Positions 44,532-57,451 of a stretch of DNA of 64,000 nucleotides are shown here, piece by piece. Position 1 is the first letter of the stretch; every line of letters starts with the position of its first letter. The position numbers were made by a program, and so were the translations under genes. Source of the DNA: Timema cristinae (lineage: Eukaryota > Arthropoda > Insecta > Phasmatodea > Timematidae); the NCBI GenBank assembly GCA_039000515.1, contig JBCFYV010000935.1, positions 62,723,604-62,787,603 of the forward strand, in the 5' to 3' direction. The notes below the pieces were generated by a model. The model was not told the origin of the DNA, searched no databases, and worked only from the letters and a program-made list of their open reading frames with translations.

Positions 44532-45879
44532 ATTATTATATTCCCACTCATTGTATTCCCATATGTATTGTTTCAAACGTTCTTGCATGCACAGAACTCA
44601 TCGCCGGAAAAAAACCAAACTTAATTATTGGAAGTATAATTCAATTTTTATTTAAAAAAAGTTTTAATTAAATACGTCTCGCTATGTTGCAAAAAAAAAA
44701 AAAAATCCCATCGTACCTAGACAAATAAAAATATGGTATTCCCTTATTTATTTTAAAAGAAAAGAATATACAAACCATGTAAGGGATGATAAGTGTTATA
44801 AACGTCCGACTTATCAAGGAGGGTGAGGTTCAATTCTTATCGGCTATATTTGATATATCTTTCTCTAGTCTGTGGTTTTTTTATTCGTTCATTATTTAAA
44901 AAAGTAGATATTTTTATCTTAATTCATTATCCATTTAGAAAATACTATATTTGACTTTAGTAGTTAAATATAGTGAATAGAATATTTAGAAAAGATAAAA
45001 TAATAGGTTTAGGCTTGTTTATTAATTGGTTAATGCACCAAGAATTCAGTTTAATATTAATTATGAAAATTAATATAGCATATATAGATATGCAAGATAA
45101 GTTTATTTATTTAATATGAAACAATTATTTGAACGTAAAATGAGTAATTTAAATGATTAAACCAAATAATATATGAATAAATACATAAGTAATTTTTTTA
45201 GCACTACATCTTACTACCTGTTCAGGTTACATGCCTAAGTTAAGGATTCATGATTACAAAATTTTCTTGACAATGCCATAATTGTATGTATAGTAAAACT
45301 TTCATAAGGAATTTTTAAAAAAAACCTATTTTTTGCGGCCATTCTTAGTAACATTTTACTTTAGTATTACTGTTATTTTTTTGTTACCGATAGTAAGTAT
45401 CAAAAGTGATAGCTGTAGATCACATGACTTGATATATGAATACGTAAAGGTAATAATAACATATATTTCAGATAAAGCTCTTCATATGAAAATTGGACTA
45501 TATCACTCTCTTGATATAATAGTTTTCGTTAAAAATGTAAAAGTTTTTCTAAATAGTTAAACAATTTTTCTTTATAAATGTCAAATATAATTGTAATTAT
45601 TAATTATCCTTTCATATTAATTACCAATCCTATCTTGAATCTTTAAATTTATTATATTAATTTTTATGGATGTTAAAATTATCTTCTTGATGTGGCAGTA
45701 GAGCCAGTCATAAAACACGCTTAAATTTAGTTGAATTAATCTATTCTAATAAGGTTCCATTAGGTTAAATGAGTTAAGAACGTTTTCTATTTTAAGAATT
45801 CGAGGCTATTTTACGAAGCGGGTTGCATCTTAACTTTATGCACTTAAGGACACTAATACCCGCCGACTACACTTCCTCT
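44215..45879. other. AT-rich DNA, no gene; SINE-B 3' scrap
   Basis: (ATT)n lies at 44500-44540. At 45198-45250 TAGCACTACATCTTACTACC plus TGTTCAGGTTACATG is the 3' end of a minus-strand SINE-B. No exon-like segment was seen. Confidence 0.5.
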
Positions 45880-46258
45880 CTTCCACTGACTAGTATAAAC
45901 ACTCACTCAACTATTTACACCTGGACATAATTTATTTGAATTTCAGTAAGATTCTTTTTTTTTTTAACTCTAAATGAACATATGGTTCAAATGGACTTTT
46001 TTAAATCTACATCCTGGCATGAATACTCATTTTGGCGATTTTCTTAAATACATCAAATAGCCTAGATTTTAGACAATTTTTAAAGAAAATATAATTTAAA
46101 AAAAGGTAAGATCAATAAAATAATGTCATTACAATGTAAACATAGTGTATAAATATTTAAAAATTTAAAGTTTTGGTTTCAATGATATATCTTTAAAAAC
46201 GTCGAATAAAACCTACAATACTTTATATTGACAGACTGCTACGTCACAGGTAGGAAAC
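45880..46258. repeat. Dispersed repeat (family F), copy 2
   Basis: Similar in order to 6112-6500: CCACTGACTAGTATAAACAC, ACTATTTACACCTGGACAT, ATGAATACTCATTTTGGCGA, TCGAATAAAACCTACAATAC and CTACGTCACAG. Divergence is high, so the family is old. Confidence 0.6.
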
Positions 46259-46689
46259 ATGGCTAATAAATGGATAACCGGTCCAGAAAGTAGAGCAAGC
46301 GTACTAATAAATAATTTAAAAATCAAAGAAAGTCCCAATATCAAAGTGACGACCTGAAGGTCCATTCCAAAGTTTCCCAGACTCCTCTCGAAAGAGTGAC
46401 TCTGAATAATTGATCCCCTCCCTAGCAGTGATTCTACCTCAATGGCACGTGATCTACGGACATATAAATGCTCTCCACCTCATATATAAGGAATTAAATG
46501 TGATTCCTTTAGCCAGGGAGGGGGGGGGGGAAGAGGTGCTACGAAAGAACAGGGAGACAGGCCTACAGAGACCGGGACGAGGTTTCAGAATAACGTACAA
46601 CCATTAATTTCCCCTGAAGCCAACAGCACGGTTCAGGGAATTGTAGAGTTAATATGTACGTGAGATAGCCCAAGGGGTGGAGAGAGTGC

Positions 46690-47325
46690 GGTGCTGTGAG
46701 CTGTAACATTGGACTAGAGGAAGAGAGGTATTGTGAGCTGTGAGTTGTAACATTGGACTAGAGGGAGTGAGGTATTGTGAGCTGTGAGTTGTAACATTGG
46801 ACTAGAGGGAGTGCGGTGTTGTGAGCTGTGAGTTGTAACATTGGACTAGAGGAAGAGAGTATTGTGAGCTGTGAGCTGTAACATTGGACTAGAGGAAGAG
46901 AGGTATTGTGAGCTGTGAGTTGTAACATTGGACTAGAGGGAGTGAGGTATTGTGAGCTGTGAGTGTAACATTGGACTAGAGGGAGGCGTGTTGTGAGCTG
47001 TGAGTTGTAACATTGGACTAGAGGAAGAGAGGTATTGTGAGATGTGAGTTGTAACATTGGACAAGAGGGAGTGCGGTGTTGTGATGTGAGTTGTATCATT
47101 GATAGAGGAAGAGATTATTGTGAGATGCAAGTTGTAACATTGGACTAGAGGAAGAGAGCTATTCTGAGCTTAAGTTGTGAGCTGTAAGATGTGAGTTGTA
47201 ACATTGGACTAGAGAGAGTGAGGTATTGTGAGTTGTAACATTGGACTAGAGGGAGTGAGGTATTGTGAGCTGTGAGTTGCCGGACATGGGAGTGGAGGTA
47301 GTGAGGTTTTGTGAGTTGTAGGATG
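46690..47325. repeat. Minisatellite, about 44-bp unit, about 14 copies
   Basis: The unit is ATTGTGAGCTGTGAGTTGTA plus ACATTGGACTAGAGGGAGTG plus AGGT. Units vary between GAGGGAGTGAGGT, GAGGAAGAGAGGT and GAGGGAGTGCGGTG. Several carry one- to four-base deletions near 46963, 47083 and 47100. Minus-strand open frames here are repeat artefacts. Confidence 0.93.
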
Positions 47326-48215
<890 letters not shown>

Positions 48216-48379
48216 AATTCTACTACATTTAAGCGCCGTGAGATAAAATCTTTGTGCAATATGTCTTACATTTGTGTTAAGCGGGTCAACATACACATTA
48301 TTCACAGGCGCTACCTGACATTTACATAATTTATATGTTACTAATGCCTGCGTGTATCTATGTGTCTTTACATAGCCTT
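48216..48379. other. No gene recognised
   Basis: Short unassigned stretch between a SINE and a DNA element. Confidence 0.4.
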
Positions 48380-48843
48380 CAGAGCAAGGCTTTTAAAGTG
48401 TGGTCCTTGGACCACCTATAGTTCGCGGTGTCCTGTCAAGTGCCCACATTTAAACACAAAAGATTATATATGATATATATATATATATTATATTTATTTT
48501 CTCGATAGAAACAAGTCAAATAGAAAAGCAAGACTGTGCCAACCTTAATTCAACAAAATTTAATCTAATCCTTAATTTATTTTAAAAATTGAAAATATCA
48601 TAATGTTTTAATAATCAAAAAGCTAATACTAATTCAAAGTAATTATATGATTTTTTGTTTAACAATACATTTAATACATTTTTTGTGTTTTGTATCTAGC
48701 CCTATAATATTAAAATGGAATTGCCTAAAAACAGTGTTTTTCCTGTTTGTATTTCAAACATCTCCCCACTTAATGTAGGGCCCTACTGATCCCCCAATGC
48801 GTATAGCCCATTTGGTGGTTCTCCAAAACTTTGAGAAACACTG
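48380..48843. mobile_element. hAT-type MITE (CAGAG... / ...CACTG ends), tentative
   Basis: The left end CAGAGCAAGGCTTTTAAAGT plus GTGGTCCTTGGACCACC and the right end TTTGGTGGTTCTCCAAAACT plus TTGAGAAACACTG are imperfect inverted repeats of the kind seen in many hAT MITEs. The interior is AT-rich without coding capacity. A matching 8-bp duplication was not found. Confidence 0.5.
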
Positions 48844-49293
48844 TTCCAAAAAGCCTCTAGATAACCTGGAAAGAAAAAACTTTCTACAATTATTACAGTA
48901 TAGACTACAAGGCAGAACCTAACGGAAACATTTTCAAATTTTACTTTCGATTTTTTATTCAATAAGAAAATAGAATTAATTTAGTTGACTATTACGTAAT
49001 AGTTCAGAAAAATATACTTTTTTACAAAGCCCAGACTTCCGTGCTCTTATTAATTACAGGTTAGGTTTTTAGTTTTATTTTACAGGATTACGTATAAGTA
49101 AAGGCTCTTTTTATTAAATGTTTTGCTAAGAAATTAAACATTAATATTTCAGAGAAATGGTTATAATATGCCTTTAACTAAATTAATATATAAATTTAGT
49201 CCAGTTTATATAGAAAGGATTTTTTCAACAGTATCAAAATTTACTAAAACAATTTTCATGTGATATTCTTCTGGTACTTCAGAAATACCGGAT

Positions 49294-49607
49294 GTCTACG
49301 GGCGTGGAACGTGGTCTCTTGCCTTGCACGATGAAAACAAATTTAGGGTTCTCGAAAACAAGGTGTTTAGGAATATTTTTGGTCCCAAAAAGGATGAGGT
49401 TACTGGGGAGTGGAGGAGGCTACACAAGGATGAGTTACATACCCTGTATTCATCCCAAGACATTGTTAGGATAATAAAGTCTCGTAGATTATGTCTGGCC
49501 AAGACATTCCGCACGAATGGGAGAACCTAGAACCGCATTCAGGGTGTTTGGGAAGACCTAGGCACAGATGAGAGGAGAACATTAGAATGGGCCTGAAAGA
49601 GGTAGGG
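49294..49607 (+). pseudogene. C-terminal fragment of a non-LTR retrotransposon ORF2 protein
   Basis: The frame from 49294 reads VYGRGTWSLAL, then a stretch with ENKVFRNIFGPKKDEVTGEW, LYSSQDIVRIIKSRRL, and stops after RTNGRT at 49530. A second frame continues the same protein as CLGRPRHR, stop, EENIRMGLKEVGCNE (about 49540-49610). This YG-ETW / ENK-LR-IFGPKRDEVTGEW / SRR / GRPR pattern is the region after the reverse transcriptase domain of a very common LINE ORF2. Frame change, internal stop and missing 5' part show it is dead. It runs directly into the 41-bp array. Confidence 0.85.
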
Positions 49608-50485
49608 TGTAATGAGGCGACTGGATATAACTAGCTCAAGACAGGGTAGGTGTATGAGGTGGACTGGAATAACTAGCTCAAGACAGGGGTGTAATGAGGT
49701 GGACTGGATAGAACTAGCTCAAGATAGGGGTGTAATGAGGCGGACTGGATAGAACTAGCTCAAGACAGGGATGGGTGTAGTGAGGCGGACTGGATAAACT
49801 AGCTCAAGAAGGGGTGTAATGAGGTGGACTGGATATAACTAGCTCAAGATAGGGGTGTAATGAGGTGGACTGGATATAACTAGCTCAAGACAGGGTGTAA
49901 TGAGGTGACTGGATATAACTAGCTCAAGAAGGGGTGTAATGAGGTGACTGGATAGAACTAGCTCAAGATAGGGTGGTGTATGAGGTGGACTGGACAGAAC
50001 TAGCTCAAGATAGGGGTGTAATGAGGTGGACTGGATATAACTAGCTCAAGATAGGGGTGTAATGAGGGGACTGGATAGAACTAGCTCAAGATAGGGGTGT
50101 AATGAGGTGGACTGGATATAACTAGCTCAAGATAGGGGTGTAATGAGGTGGACTGGATATAACTAGCTCAAGACAGGGGTGTAATGAGGCGGACTGGATA
50201 TAACTAGCTCAAGACAGGGATGGTAATGAGGTCGGACTGGACAAACTAGCTCAAGAGAACATGGAGATAGCTCGATGGTGTAGTGAGGTGGACTGGACAG
50301 AACTAGCTCAAGATAGGGGTGTAATGAGGTCGACTGGATATAACTAGCTCAAGACAGGGATAGGGTGTAGTGAGGTGGACTGGAAGAACTAGCTCAAGAT
50401 AGGGGTGTAATGAGGTGGACTGGAAGAACTAGCTCAAAACAGGGGTGTAATGAGGTGGACTGGATAGAACTAGCTCAAGATAAGG
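49608..50485 (+). repeat. 41-46-bp minisatellite expanded from a LINE C-terminal coding segment
   Basis: The unit GTGTAATGAGGTGGACTGGA plus TAGAACTAGCTCAAGATAGG repeats about 21 times. In frame it reads GCNEVDWIELAQD, which follows EENIRMGLKEV in the adjoining retrotransposon protein. After the last unit the normal tail resumes. Many units carry 1-3-base deletions (GAGGTGACTGG, GGAATAACT, GACAAACT), so the array no longer codes. The same unit forms the array at 31483-31882. Confidence 0.93.
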
Positions 50486-50560
50486 ATAGTTGGCGTACTT
50501 TAGTAAGTTCGGCGAATAAATTTCGAGTTGCTGATGCCATAGAGTAGGTAAGAAATAATA
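50486..50560 (+). pseudogene. LINE ORF2 last residues and 3' end after the array
   Basis: Following the array the frame continues DSWRTLVSSANKFRVADAIE and a stop near 50543, then TAGGTAAGAAATAATAC. It is the downstream side of the same LINE fragment, showing that the array grew inside it. Confidence 0.75.
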
Positions 50561-52034
50561 CTATTAATAAGGTAAAATATCATCATTTACTACCGCCAAA
50601 TATATGTTTGTATTTTATAAAAGTTAATTACAACCAAATACTAATATGTAAAATATATATATATATATTCTTAAAATTTATTAATTATATTTCACAGTCA
50701 ACAAAATTATACATCCATTATGAAAGAATCGTTATTTTTTCGCCACATTTAACTCTCCGTATACGTGAGAATTACGGTAATGATCTAGGCTAAGTAATAA
50801 CGAGGCATAATTTAAGGAAATGTACTCACATTTTAGTGGTAGTATTGTAATGATACTGTTTTGGACCCCTCTCATATATTCAAGTCATGGATGAAGTGTA
50901 TTTTTCTTTAAAGAATTATATGTAAGTTTCCTTTTAATACTTCATCCATGGAGAATCACGAGTTCTCAGAAATAACTCAATATATTGCACTTTATTTTTT
51001 TTTTTTAATCAACTCCGTTGTAGTGGAAATGTTATGTGACATGCTGGCTTCTTCTGCCCAATAGGAAGCTAGCCTTCACTACATCAGGTTGCCAGGAGTT
51101 ATTCTATTAGTTAGTTTTAACACTGGTGACAAGGAGTTCAAGAACAAGGGGTAGGTAATAGCTTGGTACATTGGTACAACACAACCATACATTCGCTCTC
51201 TTATGGTATTCTATGATGTGCGATATTAAAAATCAGCTATCAGTAAACTACCCTTAATTTTGGGGATAAAATCAAAATTTAAAAATATAATCACACAGAG
51301 TTATGATCGTATAGTATCAAGTTTAAACATAATCGTCTGTATTCTCAGGTACAGACATACATAATTGTTAAAACCACATTTTTTGAGTTTGTAGGCCAAA
51401 GAAATTTTTTTAATAATCCTCAGGTCAAACAGTTTCAGGATGGCAATACTTTATCTATATGAGAACGTAAAAACCAACACGATAAAATGTTACAAGCTAA
51501 TGTAAAAAAAAAGATTTATTTAATTTATTTGTAACTTAAAAAAGACAACCCCCGCTGAGAATAGATTTTACTGAACTATATTCAAGCAAATCCGCCACAA
51601 GATGATAAACACGCTCACTCAAGAAATGAACTTTGTCCAAAGCCCGTCACTATTTAAAAGAGAATCTTAAAAAAGGTCCCCCGGTAATTTCGCGATTCAC
51701 ACAGAATTCGTAATGACCGTTGATAATCCACACCTAATTATAATACTCTCTGTGAGAAAGGATCCCTAAGGAGGGGGGGATGGAGGGGGTGGTCATACAT
51801 AATCTCTCATTACACATTCCCTGTGACGGAGGCTTCATTACGACGTCATGGATAAGGACTTTTTTTCACTGATGAAAGAAAAGAGATCGCGGTGGTGAGA
51901 ACTTTTTTTAAAAAATCTTTGAGAAGATAAAGCATAATTTAAATACGAGGAGCTTTGTACTTGCAAAGTAGGAAGGCGGCTCCTTCTCTGATCCTGTTGA
52001 CGGTGAAGAAGATGGGACCGCAGAGATGAGCTTT
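50561..52034. other. No gene recognised; weak SINE-B remnant
   Basis: At 50740-50860 a decayed minus-strand SINE-B is suggested by GGTAATGATCTAGGCTAAGT and AAGGAAATGTACTCACATTT. The remainder is AT-rich. The GC-balanced part at 51740-52030 has no recognisable exon. Confidence 0.4.
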
Positions 52035-52560
52035 CGTTAACATCCGTCAGCTCCTTAAGGAGGCTACTTTCCATCGCTGTTAATATCCATCATTTCTTAA
52101 AGGGGGCTACTTTCCATCGTTGTTAATATCAATCATTTCTTTAAGGGGGCTACTTTCCATCGTTGTTAATATCCATCATTTCTTTAAGGGGGCTACTTTC
52201 CATCGTTGTTAATATCCATCACCTCTTTAAGGGGGCTACTTTCCATCGTTGTTAATATCCATCACCTCTTTAAGGGGGCTACTTTCTATCGTTGTTAATA
52301 TCCATCACCTCTTTAAGGGGGCTACTTTCCATCGTTGTTAATATCCATCAGCTCTTTAAGGAGGCTACTTTCCATCGTTGTTAATATCCATCAGCTCTTT
52401 AAGGGGGATACTTTCCATCGCTGTTAATATCCATCAGCTCGTTAAGGGGTTACTTTCCATCGTTGTTAATATCCATCATTTCTTTAAGGGGGCTACTTTC
52501 CATCGCTGTTTATATCCATCAGCTCTTTAAGGGGGCTACTTTCCATCGCTTGACATTGTC
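52035..52560. repeat. Minisatellite, 43-bp unit, about 12 copies
   Basis: The unit is TTTAAGGGGGCTACTTTCCA plus TCGTTGTTAATATCCATCAT plus TTC. The variable part is CATCATTTC, CATCACCTC or CATCAGCTC. One unit near 52445 lacks bases (GGGGTTACTTTCC), and the ends fade into diverged copies. Confidence 0.94.
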
Positions 52561-52684
52561 AGCTCTTTAGAATGTAACTCTTTCCTGCTGGTGATATTCG
52601 TCACATATTTAAGGAAATCACGACTGATATTCAAGAACTGGGTATATCTGGGTATATCACCACGCGTAGAAAATTATATTAAAC

Positions 52685-53669
52685 GTATTCTATTAGATAA
52701 GTAAAGATGTCAAATTAAAAGATATGAAAAAGATAGAAATTAAATTACTAAAACAAGTTATACTGACAATACCAATTAAGTGTATTATTTATGAATAGTC
52801 GATGGACTGAGTGGCAGATTTGTTTACAACAGAAAATTAATTACAATCAACAACTGTGAGTGAAAGCAAATTATGTCATGAGAAAAAGTTTTTAATTAGG
52901 TTAAGAGTAATAAATTATACCGTTAAAAACACATTAAAAATGTGAGTCGAAAAAGTACATGTGCATAAAACAATAAAACATATTAAAATACATGTGTTAT
53001 AGACAATTAGTTAAAATAAAACAGGGTGTATAATATTGATAAACAAGATAAAATTATGGTTAGAAATAGAGTTAAGGCTTTACATAAAAGTATTTAGTTG
53101 GTTTTTATAAAAATTAAAAAAAAATTCTATTCAGGATTTTATGTGATTACATTTAAACTACCATAAACATATTAAGACATATAAATATAAACATATTAAA
53201 TGTAATCACATAAAATCCTGAATAGATTTTTTTTTTTTAATTTTTATAAAAACCAACTAAATACTTTTATGTAAAGCCTTAACTCTATTTCTAACCATAA
53301 TTTTATCTTGTTTATCAATATTATACACCCTGTTTTATTTTAACTAATTGTCTATAACACATGTATTTTGATATGTTTTATTGTTTTATGCACATGTACT
53401 TTTTCGACTCACATTTTTAATGTGTTTTTAACGGTATAATTTATTACTCTTAACCTAATTAAAAACTTTTTCTCATGACATAATTTGCTTTCACTCACAG
53501 TTGTTGATTGTAATTAATTTTCTGTTGTAAACAAATCTGCCACTCAGTCCATCGACTATTCATAAATAATACACTTAATTTGTATTGTCAGTATAACTTG
53601 TTTTAGTAATTTAATTTCTATCTTTTTCATATCTTTTAATTTGACATCTTTACTTATCTAATAGAATAC
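52685..53669. repeat. Near-perfect inverted repeat: about 472-bp arms, 39-bp spacer
   Basis: The left arm is 52685-53156, the right arm 53196-53669. By eye they differ at only a few places: ACCAATTAAG against ACAAATTAAG, ATTAAAATAC against ATCAAAATAC, and the length of a poly(A)/poly(T) run near 53117 and 53230. The boundaries are sharp on the outside. A 13-bp direct repeat, ATATTAAACGTAT, lies at 52676-52688 and 53717-53729. No long open frame or known transposon end was seen. It could be a foldback element, a recent inverted duplication, or a fold-back read artefact of assembly. Confidence 0.95.
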
Positions 53670-53837
53670 ATATTGTTCCTTACTACAAATAATTATGTAT
53701 TTTATGAATTTTATGAATATTAAACGTATATTGAAGGATTTTATTTATTTATCCAGGCCAAAACAAGTATTTGTTGTAAAATTTGTCAAAAAAAATTACT
53801 AACCTTAATTCGTGCTTCCTTCCAAGCTACCTTAAGT

Positions 53838-54042
53838 TATTTTTTACTACCCCTTCGATTTATATGTCTATGTACTAACTAAGCTGATGAGTTAAAATGA
53901 AGTGTACCCGTGTTTACGCGGAGCTTGAGTGGAAATCCATTTTGGAACAAAACCACCGGATTCGAACCTCGATCTCCTCGTCATCGGTAATTTAGTATAT
54001 TGTGGAGGTGATGCCCTAGATCATGTGACCACTAAAGCGGGG
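53838..54042 (-). mobile_element. SINE-B copy
   Basis: TTTTTTACTACCCCTTCGAT, TGTACTAACTAAGCTGATGA, GTACCCGTGTTTACGCGGAG, the B box GGATTCGAACCTCGA and TGTGACCACTAAAGCGGGG appear in SINE-B minus-strand order. Confidence 0.87.
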
Positions 54043-54043
54043 C

Positions 54044-54048
54044 CTTAA

Positions 54049-54091
<43 letters not shown>

Positions 54092-54196
54092 ACGTCTTGT
54101 CAGAGGTGAAGGAAGGGTTTGGTAATCAGATAAATCTGTGCCGGGACCCAGGATTGAACCCCGGACCCACAACACAGAGGTTCAACACCTTACCAG
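54044..54196 (-). mobile_element. (TAA)n tract joined to a SINE-A head fragment
   Basis: About 13 TAA units (54044-54081) run directly into CACGTCTTGTCAGAGGTGAA, the middle of a minus-strand SINE-A, which continues through GATTGAACCCCGG to ACACCTTACCAGTAG. The 3' half and proper tail are missing, so this is a rearranged or truncated copy. Confidence 0.8.
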
Positions 54197-54239
54197 TAGA
54201 ATACAATCTCGTGTATGAGAACAGGTAGGGGGAAAGTGT

Positions 54240-54589
54240 AAGTGTGTGTGTGTATCCCCCCACTCCTCCCCCCTTTCCCTCCCCTCCCGCGCCGTAGTCT
54301 CGCGTGTTCCAGGGATTCCCCCCTCCCCCCCCTGATGATCCAGAGGAGACGGTGGTTGCGGGGGACGGGTAGTATGATTGGTTCAGGAAGTCCCCTCACC
54401 CCTTTCCCTCGACGGGTTCTCGGAGTTCTCCCCCTCTCTCTCCCTCCCTCTCGCTCGGAAGGCTGTTCATGTTTCAGAACGGAAATGCCCCCCTCACCCC
54501 TTTCCCTCCGGGGAGTGTACCTTCCTTGGGCTGGAGTTCTCCCTCTCTCTCTCGCTCCTACAGCTATACCACTCTTATACAGGCATCAT
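54240..54589. repeat. C- and CT-rich tract with two related 100-bp blocks
   Basis: CCCCTCACCCCTTTCCCTC plus GGAGTTCTCCCCCTCTCTCT occurs near 54392 and again near 54490 in diverged form. The tract is GC-rich and pyrimidine-biased on the plus strand. Open frames here are low-complexity P/S/L strings and run into the satellite. Confidence 0.65.
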
Positions 54590-57451
54590 GTTTCAGGGCA
54601 GCTATCGGAAAATGGTACATTCACGAATAAAACTTTTTTCGGAAAATGGTGTGTTTGTTTTTCCATCCTCCCACCAAGCAAATGAGGCTACACTTCCAGG
54701 AAGAATGCTTTTTCATACTCTCATCATGGTACATTCACGAATAAACCTTTTTTTCAAAACATATCGGAAGATGACGTGTTTGTTTTCTCATCCTCCCACC
54801 AAGCAAATGAGGCTACACTTCCAGGAAGAATGTTTTTTCATACTCTCATCATGGTACATTCACGAATAAACCTTTTTTTCAAAACATATCGGAAGATGAC
54901 GTGTTTGTTTTCTCATCCTCCCACCAAGCAAATGAGGCTACACTTCCAGGAAGAATGTTTTTTCATACTCTCATCATGGTACATTCACGAATAAACCTTT
55001 TTTCAACATATGGAAGATGACGTGTTTGTTTTCTCATCCTCCCACCAAGCAAATGAGGCTACACTTCCAGGAAAATGTTTTTTCATACTCTCATCATGGT
55101 ACATTCATGAATAAAACCCTTTTTTCGGAAGATGAGTGTTTGTTTTCTCATCCTCCCACCAAGCAAATGAGGCTACACTTCCAGGAATAATGTTTTTTCA
55201 TACTCTCATCATGGTACATTCATGAATAAAACTTTTTTCGGAAAATGATGTGTTTGTTTTTCTCATCCTCCCCAAGCAAATGAGGCTTACACTTCCAGGA
55301 ATAATGTTTTTTACATACTCTCATCATGGTACATTCATGAATAAAACTTTTTTCGGAAATGATGTGTTTGTTTTCTCATCCTCCCCCGTGCAAATGAGGT
55401 TACACTTCCAGGAATAATGTTTTTTACATACTCTCATCCTGGTACATTCATGAATAAACCTTTTTCGGAAATGGATGTGTTTGTTTTTCCATCCTCCCAC
55501 CATGCAAATGAGGCTACACTTCCAGGAATAATGTTTTTTCATACTCTCATCACGGTACATTCATGAATAAACCTTTTTTCGGAAAATGGTGTGTTTGTTT
55601 TTCCATCCTCCCACCAAGCAAATGAGGCTACACTTCCAGGAAAATGTTTTTTCATACTCTCATCACGGTACATTCATGAATAAAACTTTTTTCGGAAAAT
55701 GATGGTGTGTTGTTTTTCCATCCTCCCACCAGCAAATGAGGTTACACTTCCAGGAAGATGTTTTTTCATACTCTCATCATGGTACATTCATGAATAAAAC
55801 TTTTTTCGGAAAATGGATGTGTTTGTTTTCTCATCCTCCCTCCATGCAAATGAGGTTACACTTCCAGGAATAATGTTTTTTCATACTCTCATCATGGTAC
55901 TTCATGAATAAAACTTTTTTCGGAAATGGATGTGTTTGTTTTCTCATCCTCCCACCAAGCAAATGAGGCTACACTTCCAGGAATAATGTTTTTTACATAC
56001 TCTCATCATGGTACATTCACGAATAAACCTTTTTTCGGAAGATGATGTGTTTGTTTTCTCATCCTCCCACCATGCAAATGAGGTCTACACTTCCAGGAAT
56101 AATGTTTTTTACATACTCTCATCACGGTACATTCACGAATAAACCTTTTTTTCAAACATATCGGAAGATGATGTGTTTGTTTTTCTCATCCTCCACCATG
56201 CAAATGAGGTTACACTTCCAGGAAAATGTTTTTTACATACTCTCATCACGGTACATTCACGAATAAACCTTTTTTTCAAGACTATGGAAGATGATGTGTT
56301 TGTTTTTCCATCCTCGCACAGCAAATGAGGTTACACTTCCAGGAATAATGTTTTTTCATCCTCTCATCATGGTACATTCACGAATAAACTTTTTTTGCGA
56401 AGATGATGTGTTTGTTTTCCCATCCTTCCACCAAGCAAATGAGGTTACACTTCCAGGAATAATGTTTTTTCATACTCTCATCATGGTACATTCACGAATA
56501 AACCTTTTTTTTCAGACATAGGAGATGATGTGTTTGTTTTCCCATCCTTCCACCAGCAAATGAGGTTACACTTCCAGGAATAATGTTTTTTTCATACTCT
56601 CATCATGGTACATTCACGAATAAACCTTTTTTCGGAAGATGGTGTGTTTGTTTTCCCATCCTCCCACCATGCAAATGAGGTTACACTTCCAGGAATAATG
56701 TTTTTTTTCATACTCTCATCATGGTACATTCACGAATAAACCTTTTTTCGGAAGGTGTGTTGTTTTCCCATCTCCACATGCAAATGAGTTACACTTCAGG
56801 AATAATGTTTTTTTCACATACTTCATCATGTACATTCCGAATAAACCTTTTTCGAAATGATGTTGTTTCACTTCCACAGAAATGAGTACATTCAGATAAT
56901 GTTTTTACTCGCGGTACATTCACGAATAAACCTTTTTTTCGGAAAATGGTGTGTTCCATCCTCTCCGAGGCTACACTTCTAGTAAGAATGTTTTTACCCC
57001 ATCATAACCCTCCTCAACCCTTTCCCTCTTCCACGCAGGAATACTGAGACGGCGAGTAGGTGGGCATATCGGAAGATGATGTGTTTGTTTTTCCATCCTC
57101 ACACCAAGCAAATGAGGCTACACTTCCAGGAATAATGTTTTTACTCATGGTACATTCACGAATAAAACTTTTTTCGGAAGATGTCATGTTTGTTTTTCCA
57201 TCCTTCCTTCAAGCAAATGCGGCTACACTTCCAGGAATAATGTTTTTACTCATGGTACATTCACGAATAAAACTTTTTTCGAACGATGGTGTGTTTGTTT
57301 TTCCATCCTCTCCGAGGCTACACTTCCAGGAATAATGTTTTTACTCATGGTACATTCACGAATAAAACTTTTTTCGGAAGATGATGTGTTTGTTTTTCCA
57401 TCCTCTCCGAGGCCACACTTCCAGGAAGAATGATTTTACTCATGGTACATT
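54590..57451. repeat. Satellite array, 115-127-bp unit, about 24 copies
   Basis: Each unit has GTGTGTTTGTTTTTCCATCC, CAAGCAAATGAGGCTACACT, TCCAGGAAGAATG, ACTCTCATCATGGTACATTC and CGAATAAAACTTTTTTCGGA. Some units carry an extra AAAACATATCGG. Between about 56750 and 57000 the units lose many single bases (TTCAGATAATG, GTACATTCCGAATAA), then regular units resume in shorter (about 90-bp) form lacking the CATACTCTCATC part. Apparent open frames are repeat artefacts. Confidence 0.95.
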
